Source: Nocardiopsis kunsanensis DSM 44524
Lineage (GTDB): Bacteria; Actinomycetota; Actinomycetes; Streptosporangiales; Streptosporangiaceae
Assembly: GCF_000340965.1 (NCBI RefSeq)
Contig: NZ_ANAY01000012.1
Location: forward strand, 48,445-112,444
DNA: 64,000 nt
Direction: 5' to 3'
Shown here: piece after piece, positions 54,962-63,398 of the stretch
Position numbering within the stretch: the stretch's first letter is position 1
Layout: each line of letters starts with the position of its first letter
Notes under the pieces: model-generated
The model's database searches: none
The model's input: the letters and a program-made list of their open reading frames with translations, nothing else
What the model was told of the DNA's origin: nothing
Program-made: the position numbers and the translations under genes

Positions 54962-56575
54962 ATGACCCACGACAAAACCACACCCTCCGCGCCCGAGATG
55001 AGCTGGTTCGCCTGGGGTGACCCCGAGCGCGCCGAGGCACTCGACCCAGCCCTGCGCGACCTCATCGTGCAGGCCCTGCACGCCGACGTGAGTCCGATCC
55101 CCCCGGTCGAAGAGGCCGACGTCGACCTCCCGCCCTCACACCTGTCCGACCGCCTGCGCGAGCTCCTCGCCGGGATCGTCGGTACGGACCACGTGCTCAC
55201 CGGCGACGCCGTGCGCCTGCGCAGGTCGGGCGGCAAGAGCACACCCGACCTGCTGAGGCGCCGTTCCGGTCAGGCGGACCCCGCACCCGACGCGGTGGTC
55301 CGGCCCGCCGACCACGAGCAGGTCCAGCGCCTGGTGGAACTCTGTTCCTCGGAGGGTGTGGCGGTCGTGCCCTTCGGCGGCGGGACGAGTGTCGTGGGCG
55401 GTGTCGATCCCCTGCGCGGTCCCTTCGGGACGGTCGTCTCCCTCGACCTGCGCCGTCTGGACGGTCTCGTCTCCGTCGACCACACCTCCTCGACCGCCGT
55501 CCTGGGCGCCGGCCTGCGTGCCCCGCGTGCCGAGGAACTCCTGGGCGAACACGGCTGCACCCTCGGCCATCTGCCGCAGAGTTTCGAGTACGCCACCATC
55601 GGCGGGTTCGCCGCCACGCGTTCGGCGGGCCAGGCCTCCGCCGGGTACGGGCGGTTCGAGGACATGGTCGTGTCCCTGCGTATGGCCACCCCGCGCGGGA
55701 CCCTGGAGTTGGGCGGAGCGCCCGCCTCCGCCGCGGGCCCCGATCTCAAACGTCTCGTGCTGGGCTCGGAAGGCACCCTGGGTGTCATCACCGAAGTCGG
55801 CGTGCGGGTGCGCCCGCTGCCCGAGACCGTGCTCGACGAGGCATGGTCCTTCCCCGATTTCGCGACCGGCACCGAGGCCCTACGCATTCTGGCCCAGTCC
55901 GACGTCCGCCCGACCATGGCCCGGATCCTGGACGAGTCCGAGACCTTCGTGGGCGCTGCCCTGGGCGGACGCGAGGCCACCCCCGGCTGCCAGGCGGTCC
56001 TCGGCTTCGAGGGAACCGCGGAGGAGGTCGAGACGCGCGCCGGCCTCGTACGCCGACTCATGACCGGAGCCGGTGGCACCCGCCTGGGGCCGGAACCCGT
56101 CGCGCACTGGAGGGAGAACCGCTTCTCCTCCCCCTACCTGCGCGACACCCTGCTCGGCGCGGGCGTTCTCGCCGAGACCTTGGAGACGGCCACCACCTGG
56201 ACCGGTCTGCTCCCACTGTACGAGGCGGTGACCGAGGCGCTCAGGGGCTCCCTCGAAGGCGAGGAGGGCGGCGCGGTCATCCTGTGCCACGTTTCGCACA
56301 CCTACCCCACCGGCGCGTCGCTGTACTTCACGGCGGCCACCGCCGCCGGTTCGGACCCGCTCTCGCGCTGGGACCGGGCCAAGCGGGCCGTCTCGGACGC
56401 GATCGCCGAGGCCGGGGGCACCATCTCCCACCACCACGCGGTCGGCACCGACCACCGTCCGTGGATGGTCTCGGAGATCGGCCCGTTGGGTGCGGAGATC
56501 CTGCGTTCGGTGAAGTCGGCGCTGGACCCGGAGGGGGTGCTCAACCCCGGCAAGCTGGTGCCCGAACGTTCCTGA
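54962..56575 (+). CDS. FAD-binding oxidase resembling alkylglycerone-phosphate synthase
   Basis: A 537-residue vanillyl-alcohol-oxidase-family flavoprotein. The FAD domain has VVPFGGGTSVVGGVDPLRGPFG, LPQSFEYATIGGFAATRSAGQAS and RLVLGSEGTLGVITEV. The C-terminal half carries the HHH motif ISHHHAVGTDHRPWM and SALDPEGVLNPGKL, as in alkyldihydroxyacetonephosphate synthase (AGPS), which makes ether lipids from acyl-DHAP. A D-2-hydroxyacid oxidase role is the alternative. It shares a divergent promoter with TetR-glpD, whose product forms DHAP, fitting a DHAP-linked lipid role. ATG at 54962, no Shine-Dalgarno. Confidence 0.85.
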   Translation: MTHDKTTPSAPEMSWFAWGDPERAEALDPALRDLIVQALHADVSPIPPVEEADVDLPPSHLSDRLRELLAGIVGTDHVLTGDAVRLRRSGGKSTPDLLRRRSGQADPAPDAVVRPADHEQVQRLVELCSSEGVAVVPFGGGTSVVGGVDPLRGPFGTVVSLDLRRLDGLVSVDHTSSTAVLGAGLRAPRAEELLGEHGCTLGHLPQSFEYATIGGFAATRSAGQASAGYGRFEDMVVSLRMATPRGTLELGGAPASAAGPDLKRLVLGSEGTLGVITEVGVRVRPLPETVLDEAWSFPDFATGTEALRILAQSDVRPTMARILDESETFVGAALGGREATPGCQAVLGFEGTAEEVETRAGLVRRLMTGAGGTRLGPEPVAHWRENRFSSPYLRDTLLGAGVLAETLETATTWTGLLPLYEAVTEALRGSLEGEEGGAVILCHVSHTYPTGASLYFTAATAAGSDPLSRWDRAKRAVSDAIAEAGGTISHHHAVGTDHRPWMVSEIGPLGAEILRSVKSALDPEGVLNPGKLVPERS

Positions 56576-56601
56576 GGGACACGTTCGGCAGGCGTGCGAG
56601 G

Positions 56602-56640
56602 AGGGGCGCCGCGGTCCGCCGGACGGAACGCGGCGCCCCT
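56602..56640. terminator. Bidirectional terminator
   Basis: AGGGGCGCCGCG and CGCGGCGCCCCT form a perfect 12-bp stem with a 15-nt loop, between the convergent oxidase and membrane-protein genes. Confidence 0.7.
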
Positions 56641-56721
56641 TCCGGTGTTCACGGGGCTGTTCGGGACGGTCTGCACGCCGGGGCGGGCGGAACCGTCCCC
56701 CGGCGTGTCCCCGTTCGGCCC

Positions 56722-57660
56722 CTACGGTGACTCGTTGACGTCCTGGACCGAGCTGTGGACCTGTCCCCCGAGGGCTTCGAGGTCGGCGATCCCCGTCTCC
56801 GGGTCGAAGTCGTCGGAGGCCGGCTGTCCCGCGAAGATCCCGAAGAAGGCGTTCTCCTCCCGGAAGAAGGCAGCGGCCATGTCCGGCATGTACTCTCCCG
56901 CGCTCGGCATCGCCATGACCACGCCTTCGTCGCCCAGGGAACTGTGTTCCCACATGGCATCGCCCGTGGTGTCGACGAGGTCGCTGCTGCCGGACGGCCG
57001 GCCCAGCTCGCCGGGCTCCAGCTCCGACTCCAGGTCCCGCACCTCGTCGGACATGTCCTCGGCGGCCTCCTCGAAACCCGTGGAGCCGGCTTCGTGGATC
57101 TCGACGAGGACCTGGACGGCGTGCTCGTAGTTCTCCGCCGAGCCGTAACTGACCGAGCACTCCAGAACGTGCGAGTCGGCGATGCCGCCGTTCTCCTCGT
57201 ACTCACCGTCGATGTTGACGCTCGCGCCGCCACCGAAGGAGGAGAAGTCCTCCTCGAACAGGATGTCCTCGCAGCGGTCCTCGGCCAGGGTCCCGTAGGT
57301 CGTCGACCCGGAGAGCACGGCGACACCGACGGCCGCGATGAGCAGGACCGCGGCCCCGCCGGCCACCCCACCGACGATCAAGCCCCTGCGGGAACCGGAA
57401 GCGCCACGGCCGCCCGGAGGAGGCGGCTGCTGCCCGTAGCCGGGCGGGGGCGGGCCCTGCGGTGCACCACCGTGAGGACCGCCGGGCGGAGGACCCTGGG
57501 GAGGCTGCTGTCCGTGTCCGGGGGGCGGGCCCTGCGGGCCGTACCCGGGCGGGGGCTGCGGCGGCCCACCCTGGGGCCGACCGGGGTAGGGGCCGGGCTG
57601 TTGGGGACCGTGGGCCCCTGGTTCGGGCCGTGGGGGCCCTGCGGGGGTGGAGCCGACATG
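56722..57660 (-). CDS. Pro-rich, single-pass membrane protein with frameshift near its start
   Basis: Reading from ATG 57660 (MSAPPPQGPHGPNQGP; GGGAG upstream) the frame derails near 57605. The correct continuation, one base away, gives QQPGPYPGRPQGGPPQPPPG, then Gly/Pro/Gln repeats, a membrane helix (GLIVGGVAGGAAVLLIAAVGVAVL, from about 57384) and an exported acidic domain of ~190 residues with Cys in AEDRCEDILF and HVLECSVSYG. Adding one C to the C-run (plus-strand G-run 57603-57606) restores a single ~310-codon gene. A sequencing error, phase variation or decay are all possible. The extracellular domain is of unknown function. Confidence 0.68.
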   Translation of the reverse strand, partial: HVGSTPAGPPRPEPGAHGPQQPGPYPGRPQGGPPQPPPGYGPQGPPPGHGQQPPQGPPPGGPHGGAPQGPPPPGYGQQPPPPGGRGASGSRRGLIVGGVAGGAAVLLIAAVGVAVLSGSTTYGTLAEDRCEDILFEEDFSSFGGGASVNIDGEYEENGGIADSHVLECSVSYGSAENYEHAVQVLVEIHEAGSTGFEEAAEDMSDEVRDLESELEPGELGRPSGSSDLVDTTGDAMWEHSSLGDEGVVMAMPSAGEYMPDMAAAFFREENAFFGIFAGQPASDDFDPETGIADLEALGGQVHSSVQDVNESP

Positions 57661-57916
57661 GGTGGGTACTCCCGATACACGTCGTGGGGGCGTTACTGTG
57701 CTGCTTCGACCGGACGGGCCGGGACCGAGAGCTTCTCACGGCAGTCCCCGAGGAACCGCCGTCTCACGTGGGACGGCCGGAGTCGGCCGAAGGTTGCACC
57801 GGAAGAGGTTCGGTCCTGCACACGGGGGCGGGGCCGGACCGGGCGCTCCGGCGGTTCCGAGGGATCGGGACGGGCCGTACCGGGGAGCGTTCCGTGTGCT
57901 CCGCACCGCCCTGACA

Positions 57917-60454
57917 ATGGATGCCGTGGCACGAGGAAAACTCCGCATCTACCTGGGATACGCGCCCGGCGTCGGCACCACCTACAGCGCACTCACCGAG
58001 GCGCACCGCAGGGCCGCGCACGGCGCCGAAGTGCTCGTGGGCGCCGCGGTCACACACGGACGCCGACACACCGGTGCGCTCCTGGAGGGGTTGAGCACGC
58101 TCCCCCTGCACGAGTCCGGGGCCATGGACGTGATCGCGGTGATCGCGCGCGTCCCGGACCTGGTCGTCGTGGACGAACTGCACCGCACCAACCCTCCCGG
58201 GGCACGCAACGCCACCCGGTGGCAGGACGTGGAGGACATCCGGGCGGCCGGCATCGACGTGGTCACCACGGTCGGTATCGAACACCTGGAGTCCCTCAAC
58301 GACGTGGTGGAGGAGATCACCGGCTCCCGGCCCACACAGACCGTCCCCGACCAACTGGTCCGCGGCGCCGACGAGGTCGAGCTGGTCGACGCCTCACCAC
58401 AGGAGCTGCGCCGACGCATCTCCCAGGGGGACCTGCACCCGCCCGAGCGCCTGGACGCGGCGTTGTCCGACTACTACCGCGAGGGCAACCTGGCGGCGCT
58501 GCGCGAACTGGCGCTGCTGTGGACCGCCGACCGGGTCGAGGAGGGCCTGGCCCGGTACCGGGGCGAGCACGAGATCAGCGTGACGTGGGAGGCACGCGAG
58601 CGGGTGGTGGTGGCGCTGACCGGCGGCCCGGAGGGTGAGACGCTGATCCGGCGCGCGGCCCGGGTCGCGGCGCGCTCACGCGGCGGCGGTCCCCACCCCA
58701 GCCACCTGTTGGCGGTGCACGTGCTGCCGCCCAACGGTCTGGCGGGGCCGCCCACCGACGACATGCTGCGGCAGCGGCGCCTGCTGGCCGAGCTCGGCGG
58801 TACCTACCACCAGGTCGTGGGCAGCGACGTGCCCACGGCGTTGTTGGAGTTCGCCCGCGGGGTGCACGCAACCCAGATCGTGCTGGGCTCCTCGCGCCGT
58901 CCTGCCTGGCAGTACGCGCTGGGGCCGGGTGTGGGCGCGATGGTGTCCCGGGACTCCGGCGACATCGACGTGCACATCGTCACGCACGAGGAGGTCGGCA
59001 GCGGGCGCTGGTCCCTGTCCAAACCCGGACGCGGCCTGGGCGAGCACCGCCTGGTCACCGGTTGGGGCCTGGCTCTGGTGGCTCCGCCCCTGTTGTCGTT
59101 GACACTGGCCCTGCCGACCTTCGACAACATCGGCCCGGCCTCGGAATCGCTGCTGCTGTTGTTCATCACGGTGGCCACCGCCGCGGTGGGCGGCCTGTTC
59201 CCGGCTCTGGTGTCGGCGCTGTGGAGCGCTCTACTGCTGACTGTGCTCCTCTCCCCCCTGCACGGGCGCCCCTCGGTGTCGGTGGACAATCTTCTGGCGT
59301 TGGTGGCCTTCATCCTGGTGGGCACGTTGGTGGCGCTCGTGGTGGAGGTCGCGGCGCGCCGGGCGGCACAGGCGGCCCGGGGGCGTGCGGAGGCCGACGC
59401 CGTCTCCCTGCTGGCCGGGAGCGTCCTGGCGGGGAACGAACCGCTGCCGGCGTTGCTGAGGCGTATCACCGAGACCTTCGGGCAACGGTCGGCGGCACTG
59501 CTGGAACGTGTGGACGGCGGCGGCTGGCGCGTGGTCAACACCGTCGGGACGCCGGTGTGCGAGTCCGAGGAGGACGCCGACGTCCTGGTCACGATCAACG
59601 ACGGGCTGACCTTGGCACTGAAGGGGCGTGTACTTCCGGCCGCTGACCGGGGTGTGCTGTGGGCCTTCGCCGCCCACATCGCTATCGCCATGGAGCAACA
59701 GCGGTTGGAGTGGGACGCGGCCGAGGCGCGCGGGCAGGCGGCCGGCAACCGGATCCGCACGGCGTTGCTGGCGGCGGTCTCGCACGACCTGCGGACCCCG
59801 CTGACCTCCATCAAGGCGAGCCTGTCGAGTCTGCGCGCCACCGACATCGAACTCACGCCCCAGGACCGCGACGACCTGCTGGAGACCGCGGAGGAGTCCA
59901 CGGACCGCCTCAACCAGCTCATCGACAACCTGCTGGACATGAGCCGGGTGCACACCGACAGCGTGCGTCCAAAACTACGGGCGGTGGGGCTGGAGGAGGT
60001 CGTGCCCGCCACACTGTTGGGGCTTCCCCGCGGTGCGGTGCGGGTGGACGTGCCCGACGGCCTGCCCCGCGTGTACGCCGACGCGGGGCTACTGGAACGC
60101 GCGGTGGCCAACGTCGTGAGCAATGCGGTGCGGCACAACCCGGACCCGACGGTCCCGGTCCTGGTCAACGCCAGTGCACACGGCAATGAGGTACAGCTGC
60201 GTGTGGTCGACCGCGGTCCCGGTGTGTCGGACGAGGGCAAACAACGTATGTTCGAGGCCTTCCAACGCCTCGGGGACGCTCCGCAGGGGACGGGCGTCGG
60301 GCTGGGGTTGGCGGTCGCACGCGGTTTCGTGGAGACGATGCGGGGCGGGCTCACTCCGGAGGACACCCCGGGTGGCGGGCTGACCATGGTGTTCACCCTG
60401 CGTGCGGTGGAGTCGGAGGACGAAGGGGGGACCGGTGCGGGTGCTGGTCGTTGA
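57917..60454 (+). CDS. kdpD: KdpD-like osmosensitive K+ sensor histidine kinase
   Basis: An 845-residue sensor: KdpD domain (residues 8-210), Usp domain (about 235-360), four membrane helices (about 380-490), a GAF-like region, and the kinase core (AAVSHDLRTPLTSIKASL, then NVVSNAVRHNP and GTGVGLGLAVARGF). The Walker A lysine is missing: GYAPGVGTTYSAL replaces the usual GVGKTY. Walker B-like DLVVVDELHRTNPPGARN and EHLESLNDVVEE are kept. No clear Shine-Dalgarno precedes ATG 57917. It overlaps kdpE by 20 bases. No kdpFABC genes are in the window. Confidence 0.9.
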   Translation: MDAVARGKLRIYLGYAPGVGTTYSALTEAHRRAAHGAEVLVGAAVTHGRRHTGALLEGLSTLPLHESGAMDVIAVIARVPDLVVVDELHRTNPPGARNATRWQDVEDIRAAGIDVVTTVGIEHLESLNDVVEEITGSRPTQTVPDQLVRGADEVELVDASPQELRRRISQGDLHPPERLDAALSDYYREGNLAALRELALLWTADRVEEGLARYRGEHEISVTWEARERVVVALTGGPEGETLIRRAARVAARSRGGGPHPSHLLAVHVLPPNGLAGPPTDDMLRQRRLLAELGGTYHQVVGSDVPTALLEFARGVHATQIVLGSSRRPAWQYALGPGVGAMVSRDSGDIDVHIVTHEEVGSGRWSLSKPGRGLGEHRLVTGWGLALVAPPLLSLTLALPTFDNIGPASESLLLLFITVATAAVGGLFPALVSALWSALLLTVLLSPLHGRPSVSVDNLLALVAFILVGTLVALVVEVAARRAAQAARGRAEADAVSLLAGSVLAGNEPLPALLRRITETFGQRSAALLERVDGGGWRVVNTVGTPVCESEEDADVLVTINDGLTLALKGRVLPAADRGVLWAFAAHIAIAMEQQRLEWDAAEARGQAAGNRIRTALLAAVSHDLRTPLTSIKASLSSLRATDIELTPQDRDDLLETAEESTDRLNQLIDNLLDMSRVHTDSVRPKLRAVGLEEVVPATLLGLPRGAVRVDVPDGLPRVYADAGLLERAVANVVSNAVRHNPDPTVPVLVNASAHGNEVQLRVVDRGPGVSDEGKQRMFEAFQRLGDAPQGTGVGLGLAVARGFVETMRGGLTPEDTPGGGLTMVFTLRAVESEDEGGTGAGAGR

Positions 60455-61112
60455 CGACGACGTGCAGATCATCCGGGCGATGCGGATCAACCTGCGGGCG
60501 CGCGGCCACGAGGTCGACACCGCCGAGGGCGGCGCGGACGCGCTGCGCCTGGTGACCCGGAACCGTCCGGACCTGGTCCTGTTGGATCTGGGGTTGCCGG
60601 ACATGGAGGGGTTGGAAGTGATCCGGCGCCTGCGCGGGTGGACCCAGGTTCCGATCATCGTGCTGTCGGCGCGCCATTCGGCCGGGGAGAAGGTGCGGTG
60701 CCTGGATTCGGGCGCGGACGACTACGTCACCAAACCGTTCGGGATGGACGAGCTGCTCGCCCGGATGCGGGCGGCCGAACGGCGGTCGGCATCGGAGGAG
60801 GCCGCGCCGGAGGTGGTGACGTCGGCGTTCACGGTGGACCTGGGCGCCAAACGTGTGCTGATCGGGGACGAAGAGGTGCGGTTGACACCGACCGAGTGGC
60901 ACATCCTGGAGATCCTGGCGCAGTGTCCGGGGGACCTGGTGAGCCAACGCCGCTTGTTGCAGGAGGTGTGGGGCCCGGCGTACCAGAGCGAGACCAACTA
61001 TCTGCGGGTGTACATGGCTCAGCTGCGGCGAAAGCTGGAGCCCGACCCCGCCCGCCCGCAGTTCCTCATCACCGAGGCGGGCCGCGGGTACCGGTTCCAG
61101 ACCGACACCTGA
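60435..61112 (+). CDS. kdpE: KdpE-like response regulator
   Basis: A 225-residue OmpR-class regulator. The receiver has VLVVDDDVQIIRAM, the phosphoacceptor Asp in LVLLDLGLPDMEG and YVTKPFGMDELL; the winged-helix output domain has LTPTEWHILEILAQCPGDLVS and YLRVYMAQLRRKLEP. GTG at 60435 is used, inside the kdpD end, so translation is coupled. It probably controls potassium-uptake genes located elsewhere. Confidence 0.92.
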   Translation: MRVLVVDDDVQIIRAMRINLRARGHEVDTAEGGADALRLVTRNRPDLVLLDLGLPDMEGLEVIRRLRGWTQVPIIVLSARHSAGEKVRCLDSGADDYVTKPFGMDELLARMRAAERRSASEEAAPEVVTSAFTVDLGAKRVLIGDEEVRLTPTEWHILEILAQCPGDLVSQRRLLQEVWGPAYQSETNYLRVYMAQLRRKLEPDPARPQFLITEAGRGYRFQTDT

Positions 61113-61134
61113 CGTCGTTTCCCTCGCTACCCGT

Positions 61135-61149
61135 GGGGTCGAAGACCCC
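61135..61149 (+). terminator. Small hairpin after kdpE
   Basis: GGGGTC-GAA-GACCCC, a perfect 6-bp stem with a triloop, 22 bp after the stop. Confidence 0.45.
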
Positions 61150-61172
61150 TCCGGGCCGCTCCGTGGGGCAGG

Positions 61173-61973
61173 ATGGAAGGCGTGTCCGATGTGCCTGAGC
61201 AACCACTACGGAGCGGCGAACACCGCTACTGGCTGACCACCTCCGACGGGATCGGGATCGACGCAGTCCTGCTGCGCGGTGCCGAGGCCCGCACCACGGC
61301 CGTGGTCCTCGCCAACGGTTTCACCGGTACCCATCGCAACCCGTACACGCGCACGATCGCGGAGACGATGTACGCGGTCGGCGACGTCATGACCTTCGAC
61401 TTCCGTGGCCACCACGGTTCCGAGGGGCGCAGCACCGTGGGCAACGCGGAGATCCACGACCTGGAGGCGGTGCTGACGCGTCTCCGGGAGCTGGGGTACG
61501 AGCGTGTGGTCACGGTCGGCTTCTCCATGGGCGCGGCGGTCGTGATCCGGCACGCGGCGATCTTCGGCGGCGTGGACGCGGTCGTGGCGGTGAGCGGACC
61601 GAGCCGTTGGTTCTACCGCGGGACCCGACCGATGCGCCTGCTGCACGTGGGGGTCGGTGGGCGCGTGGGGCGTTTCTTCCTGCGTACCTTCCGCAAGGTG
61701 CGGGTCATCGACCGCAGGTGGAGCACCCGCCCTGCCGAGCCGCGCGAGATCGCCGGGGAGATCTCCCCCGCGCCGCTGCTGGTGGTGCACGGCGACTCCG
61801 ACGCCTACTTCCCCACCTCGCACGCCACCGCCATCCACTCCGCGGCACGGGCCCCCAAGGACCTGTGGATCGTTCCGGGCATGGGCCACGCCGAGCGGGC
61901 GGTCGAGCCCGCGCTCGCCGAGCGTATGCGGGACTGGATCGCCGGGTGGCTGCGGCATGCCCCGGAGAGCTGA
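61173..61973 (+). CDS. Alpha/beta hydrolase
   Basis: A 266-residue serine hydrolase. The nucleophile elbow is GFSMG (Ser118), with Asp in VVHGDSDAYFP and His in VPGMGHAE completing the triad; LANGFTGTHRNPYTRTIAE gives the oxyanion region, and FDFRGHHGSEG follows. Cytoplasmic, no signal peptide. Substrate unknown; the sequence resembles serine aminopeptidase S33-type lipases/esterases. GTG at 61182 or 61191 could be the real start, since the ATG at 61173 has a poorly spaced ribosome site. Confidence 0.85.
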   Translation: MEGVSDVPEQPLRSGEHRYWLTTSDGIGIDAVLLRGAEARTTAVVLANGFTGTHRNPYTRTIAETMYAVGDVMTFDFRGHHGSEGRSTVGNAEIHDLEAVLTRLRELGYERVVTVGFSMGAAVVIRHAAIFGGVDAVVAVSGPSRWFYRGTRPMRLLHVGVGGRVGRFFLRTFRKVRVIDRRWSTRPAEPREIAGEISPAPLLVVHGDSDAYFPTSHATAIHSAARAPKDLWIVPGMGHAERAVEPALAERMRDWIAGWLRHAPES

Positions 61974-62108
61974 TCCGCCACGGGCCGGGCGGGGTTTCCG
62001 CGGCCGTCCGGCGGCCCGGACGCGCGCAGGAAGGCACGTACCGGACGGGCGACAAACCCCCGGAAGTCCCACATGGACAGGCTTGAGGGGCTCGACTAGA
62101 AAGGAAGG

Positions 62109-63398
62109 ATGACCCGACCCCGCCCTTCTTCCTCCAGCTCCGCCGCACCCGACTCCGACACCGGTCTCCCCGGGCTGCGCGGGCGCGGGTTCGCCCTGCT
62201 CATCGCCGCCACCGCCATCGGACTGTGCGGGTTCGCCGCCGTCCTGCCCCTGGTGCCGCTGTGGGCTTCCCGGGGCGGGGCCGGCGAGTTCGGCGCCGGC
62301 ACCACCACAGCTGTGTTCATGCTCACCACGGTCCTCACCCAGCTCGGGATGCCCTGGCTCCTGGACCGCGGTGCCTACCGTTGGTCCTTCCCCGTCGGGT
62401 CGCTCGTCCTGGGGCTGCCCACGCCCCTGTTCGCCGCCACCGCCGACCTGGGCCCGCTCATCCTCGTCTCCGCGGTGCGCGGCATCGGTTTCGGCATGGT
62501 CACGGTCGCGGGCACGGCGCTGGCGGCGCGACTGGTCCCGCGCGCCCAGGTCGGCCGGGCCACCGGCCTCTACGGGCTCGCGGTCGGGTTGCCCCAGGTG
62601 GTGATCCTGCCCGGAGGTGTGGCCGTGGCACTCGCGGTCGGGTTCGGTCCCGTCTTCTGGGTGACCGGCGCGACCGGTGTGATCGCCGCGGTCCTGGCCT
62701 CGGGGATCTGGTCCGCCGACGGCGGGCGCAACCGCCCGGCCCTGCGTTCCATCCCCACGACCGGGGCCTCCACCTCCCACAGCGATGCACCCCGAGGCCT
62801 GAGGCTGTGGGCGGCGTTGGCCTCTCCCCTGCTCATGATGCTGCTGGTCGCGATCTCCGCGAGCAGCATCGTGACCTTCCTGGCGATCCCCCTCGAGCAG
62901 GCCGCCTGGCTCGTGAGCGCTGCGCTGGCGGTGTACGCGCTGTGTGTGGTCGTGGGCCGCTGGACCGCCGGTGCCCTGTACGACCAGTACGGGCGCACGG
63001 TCCTGCTCATGCCCGCGATGGTCTCGGGCGCACTCGGCATGGGGCTGGTGACTGCGGCCATGTGGACCGGTACCGGTTCCGAGCAGCCCGGACCCGTACC
63101 GGCGGCGCTGATCCTGGGCGGGGCCGCGCTGTTCGGGCTCGGTTTCGGGTCGGTGCAGAACGACACCGTGACGATCATGCTCGACCGTGCCGGTACCTCC
63201 GGGCAAGGGCGGGCCAGCGCGGTGTGGAACATCGGTTACGACGCCGGGACCGGGGCGGGCGCCATGGGTCTGGGCCTGCTCATCCAGCTGCTCGGTTACG
63301 GGCCCGCGTTCGCCGTCACCGCCGTGGCTCTGCTCGCCCTGGTGCCCCTGACCCTGCGGACCGGGGTGCAGCGCCCGCCCGGGACCGTGCACCGCTGA
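62109..63398 (+). CDS. MFS transporter
   Basis: A 429-residue major facilitator with 12 predicted helices. The N-terminal half has GFALLIAATAIGLCGFAAVLPLVPLW and a motif-A-like loop; the centre is a polar Ser/Thr-rich loop (residues 200-230); the second half has VVGRWTAGALYDQYGRTVLL. Drug or metabolite export is likely but the substrate cannot be told. AAAGGAAGG precedes the ATG. It stands alone after the hydrolase gene. Confidence 0.88.
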   Translation: MTRPRPSSSSSAAPDSDTGLPGLRGRGFALLIAATAIGLCGFAAVLPLVPLWASRGGAGEFGAGTTTAVFMLTTVLTQLGMPWLLDRGAYRWSFPVGSLVLGLPTPLFAATADLGPLILVSAVRGIGFGMVTVAGTALAARLVPRAQVGRATGLYGLAVGLPQVVILPGGVAVALAVGFGPVFWVTGATGVIAAVLASGIWSADGGRNRPALRSIPTTGASTSHSDAPRGLRLWAALASPLLMMLLVAISASSIVTFLAIPLEQAAWLVSAALAVYALCVVVGRWTAGALYDQYGRTVLLMPAMVSGALGMGLVTAAMWTGTGSEQPGPVPAALILGGAALFGLGFGSVQNDTVTIMLDRAGTSGQGRASAVWNIGYDAGTGAGAMGLGLLIQLLGYGPAFAVTAVALLALVPLTLRTGVQRPPGTVHR

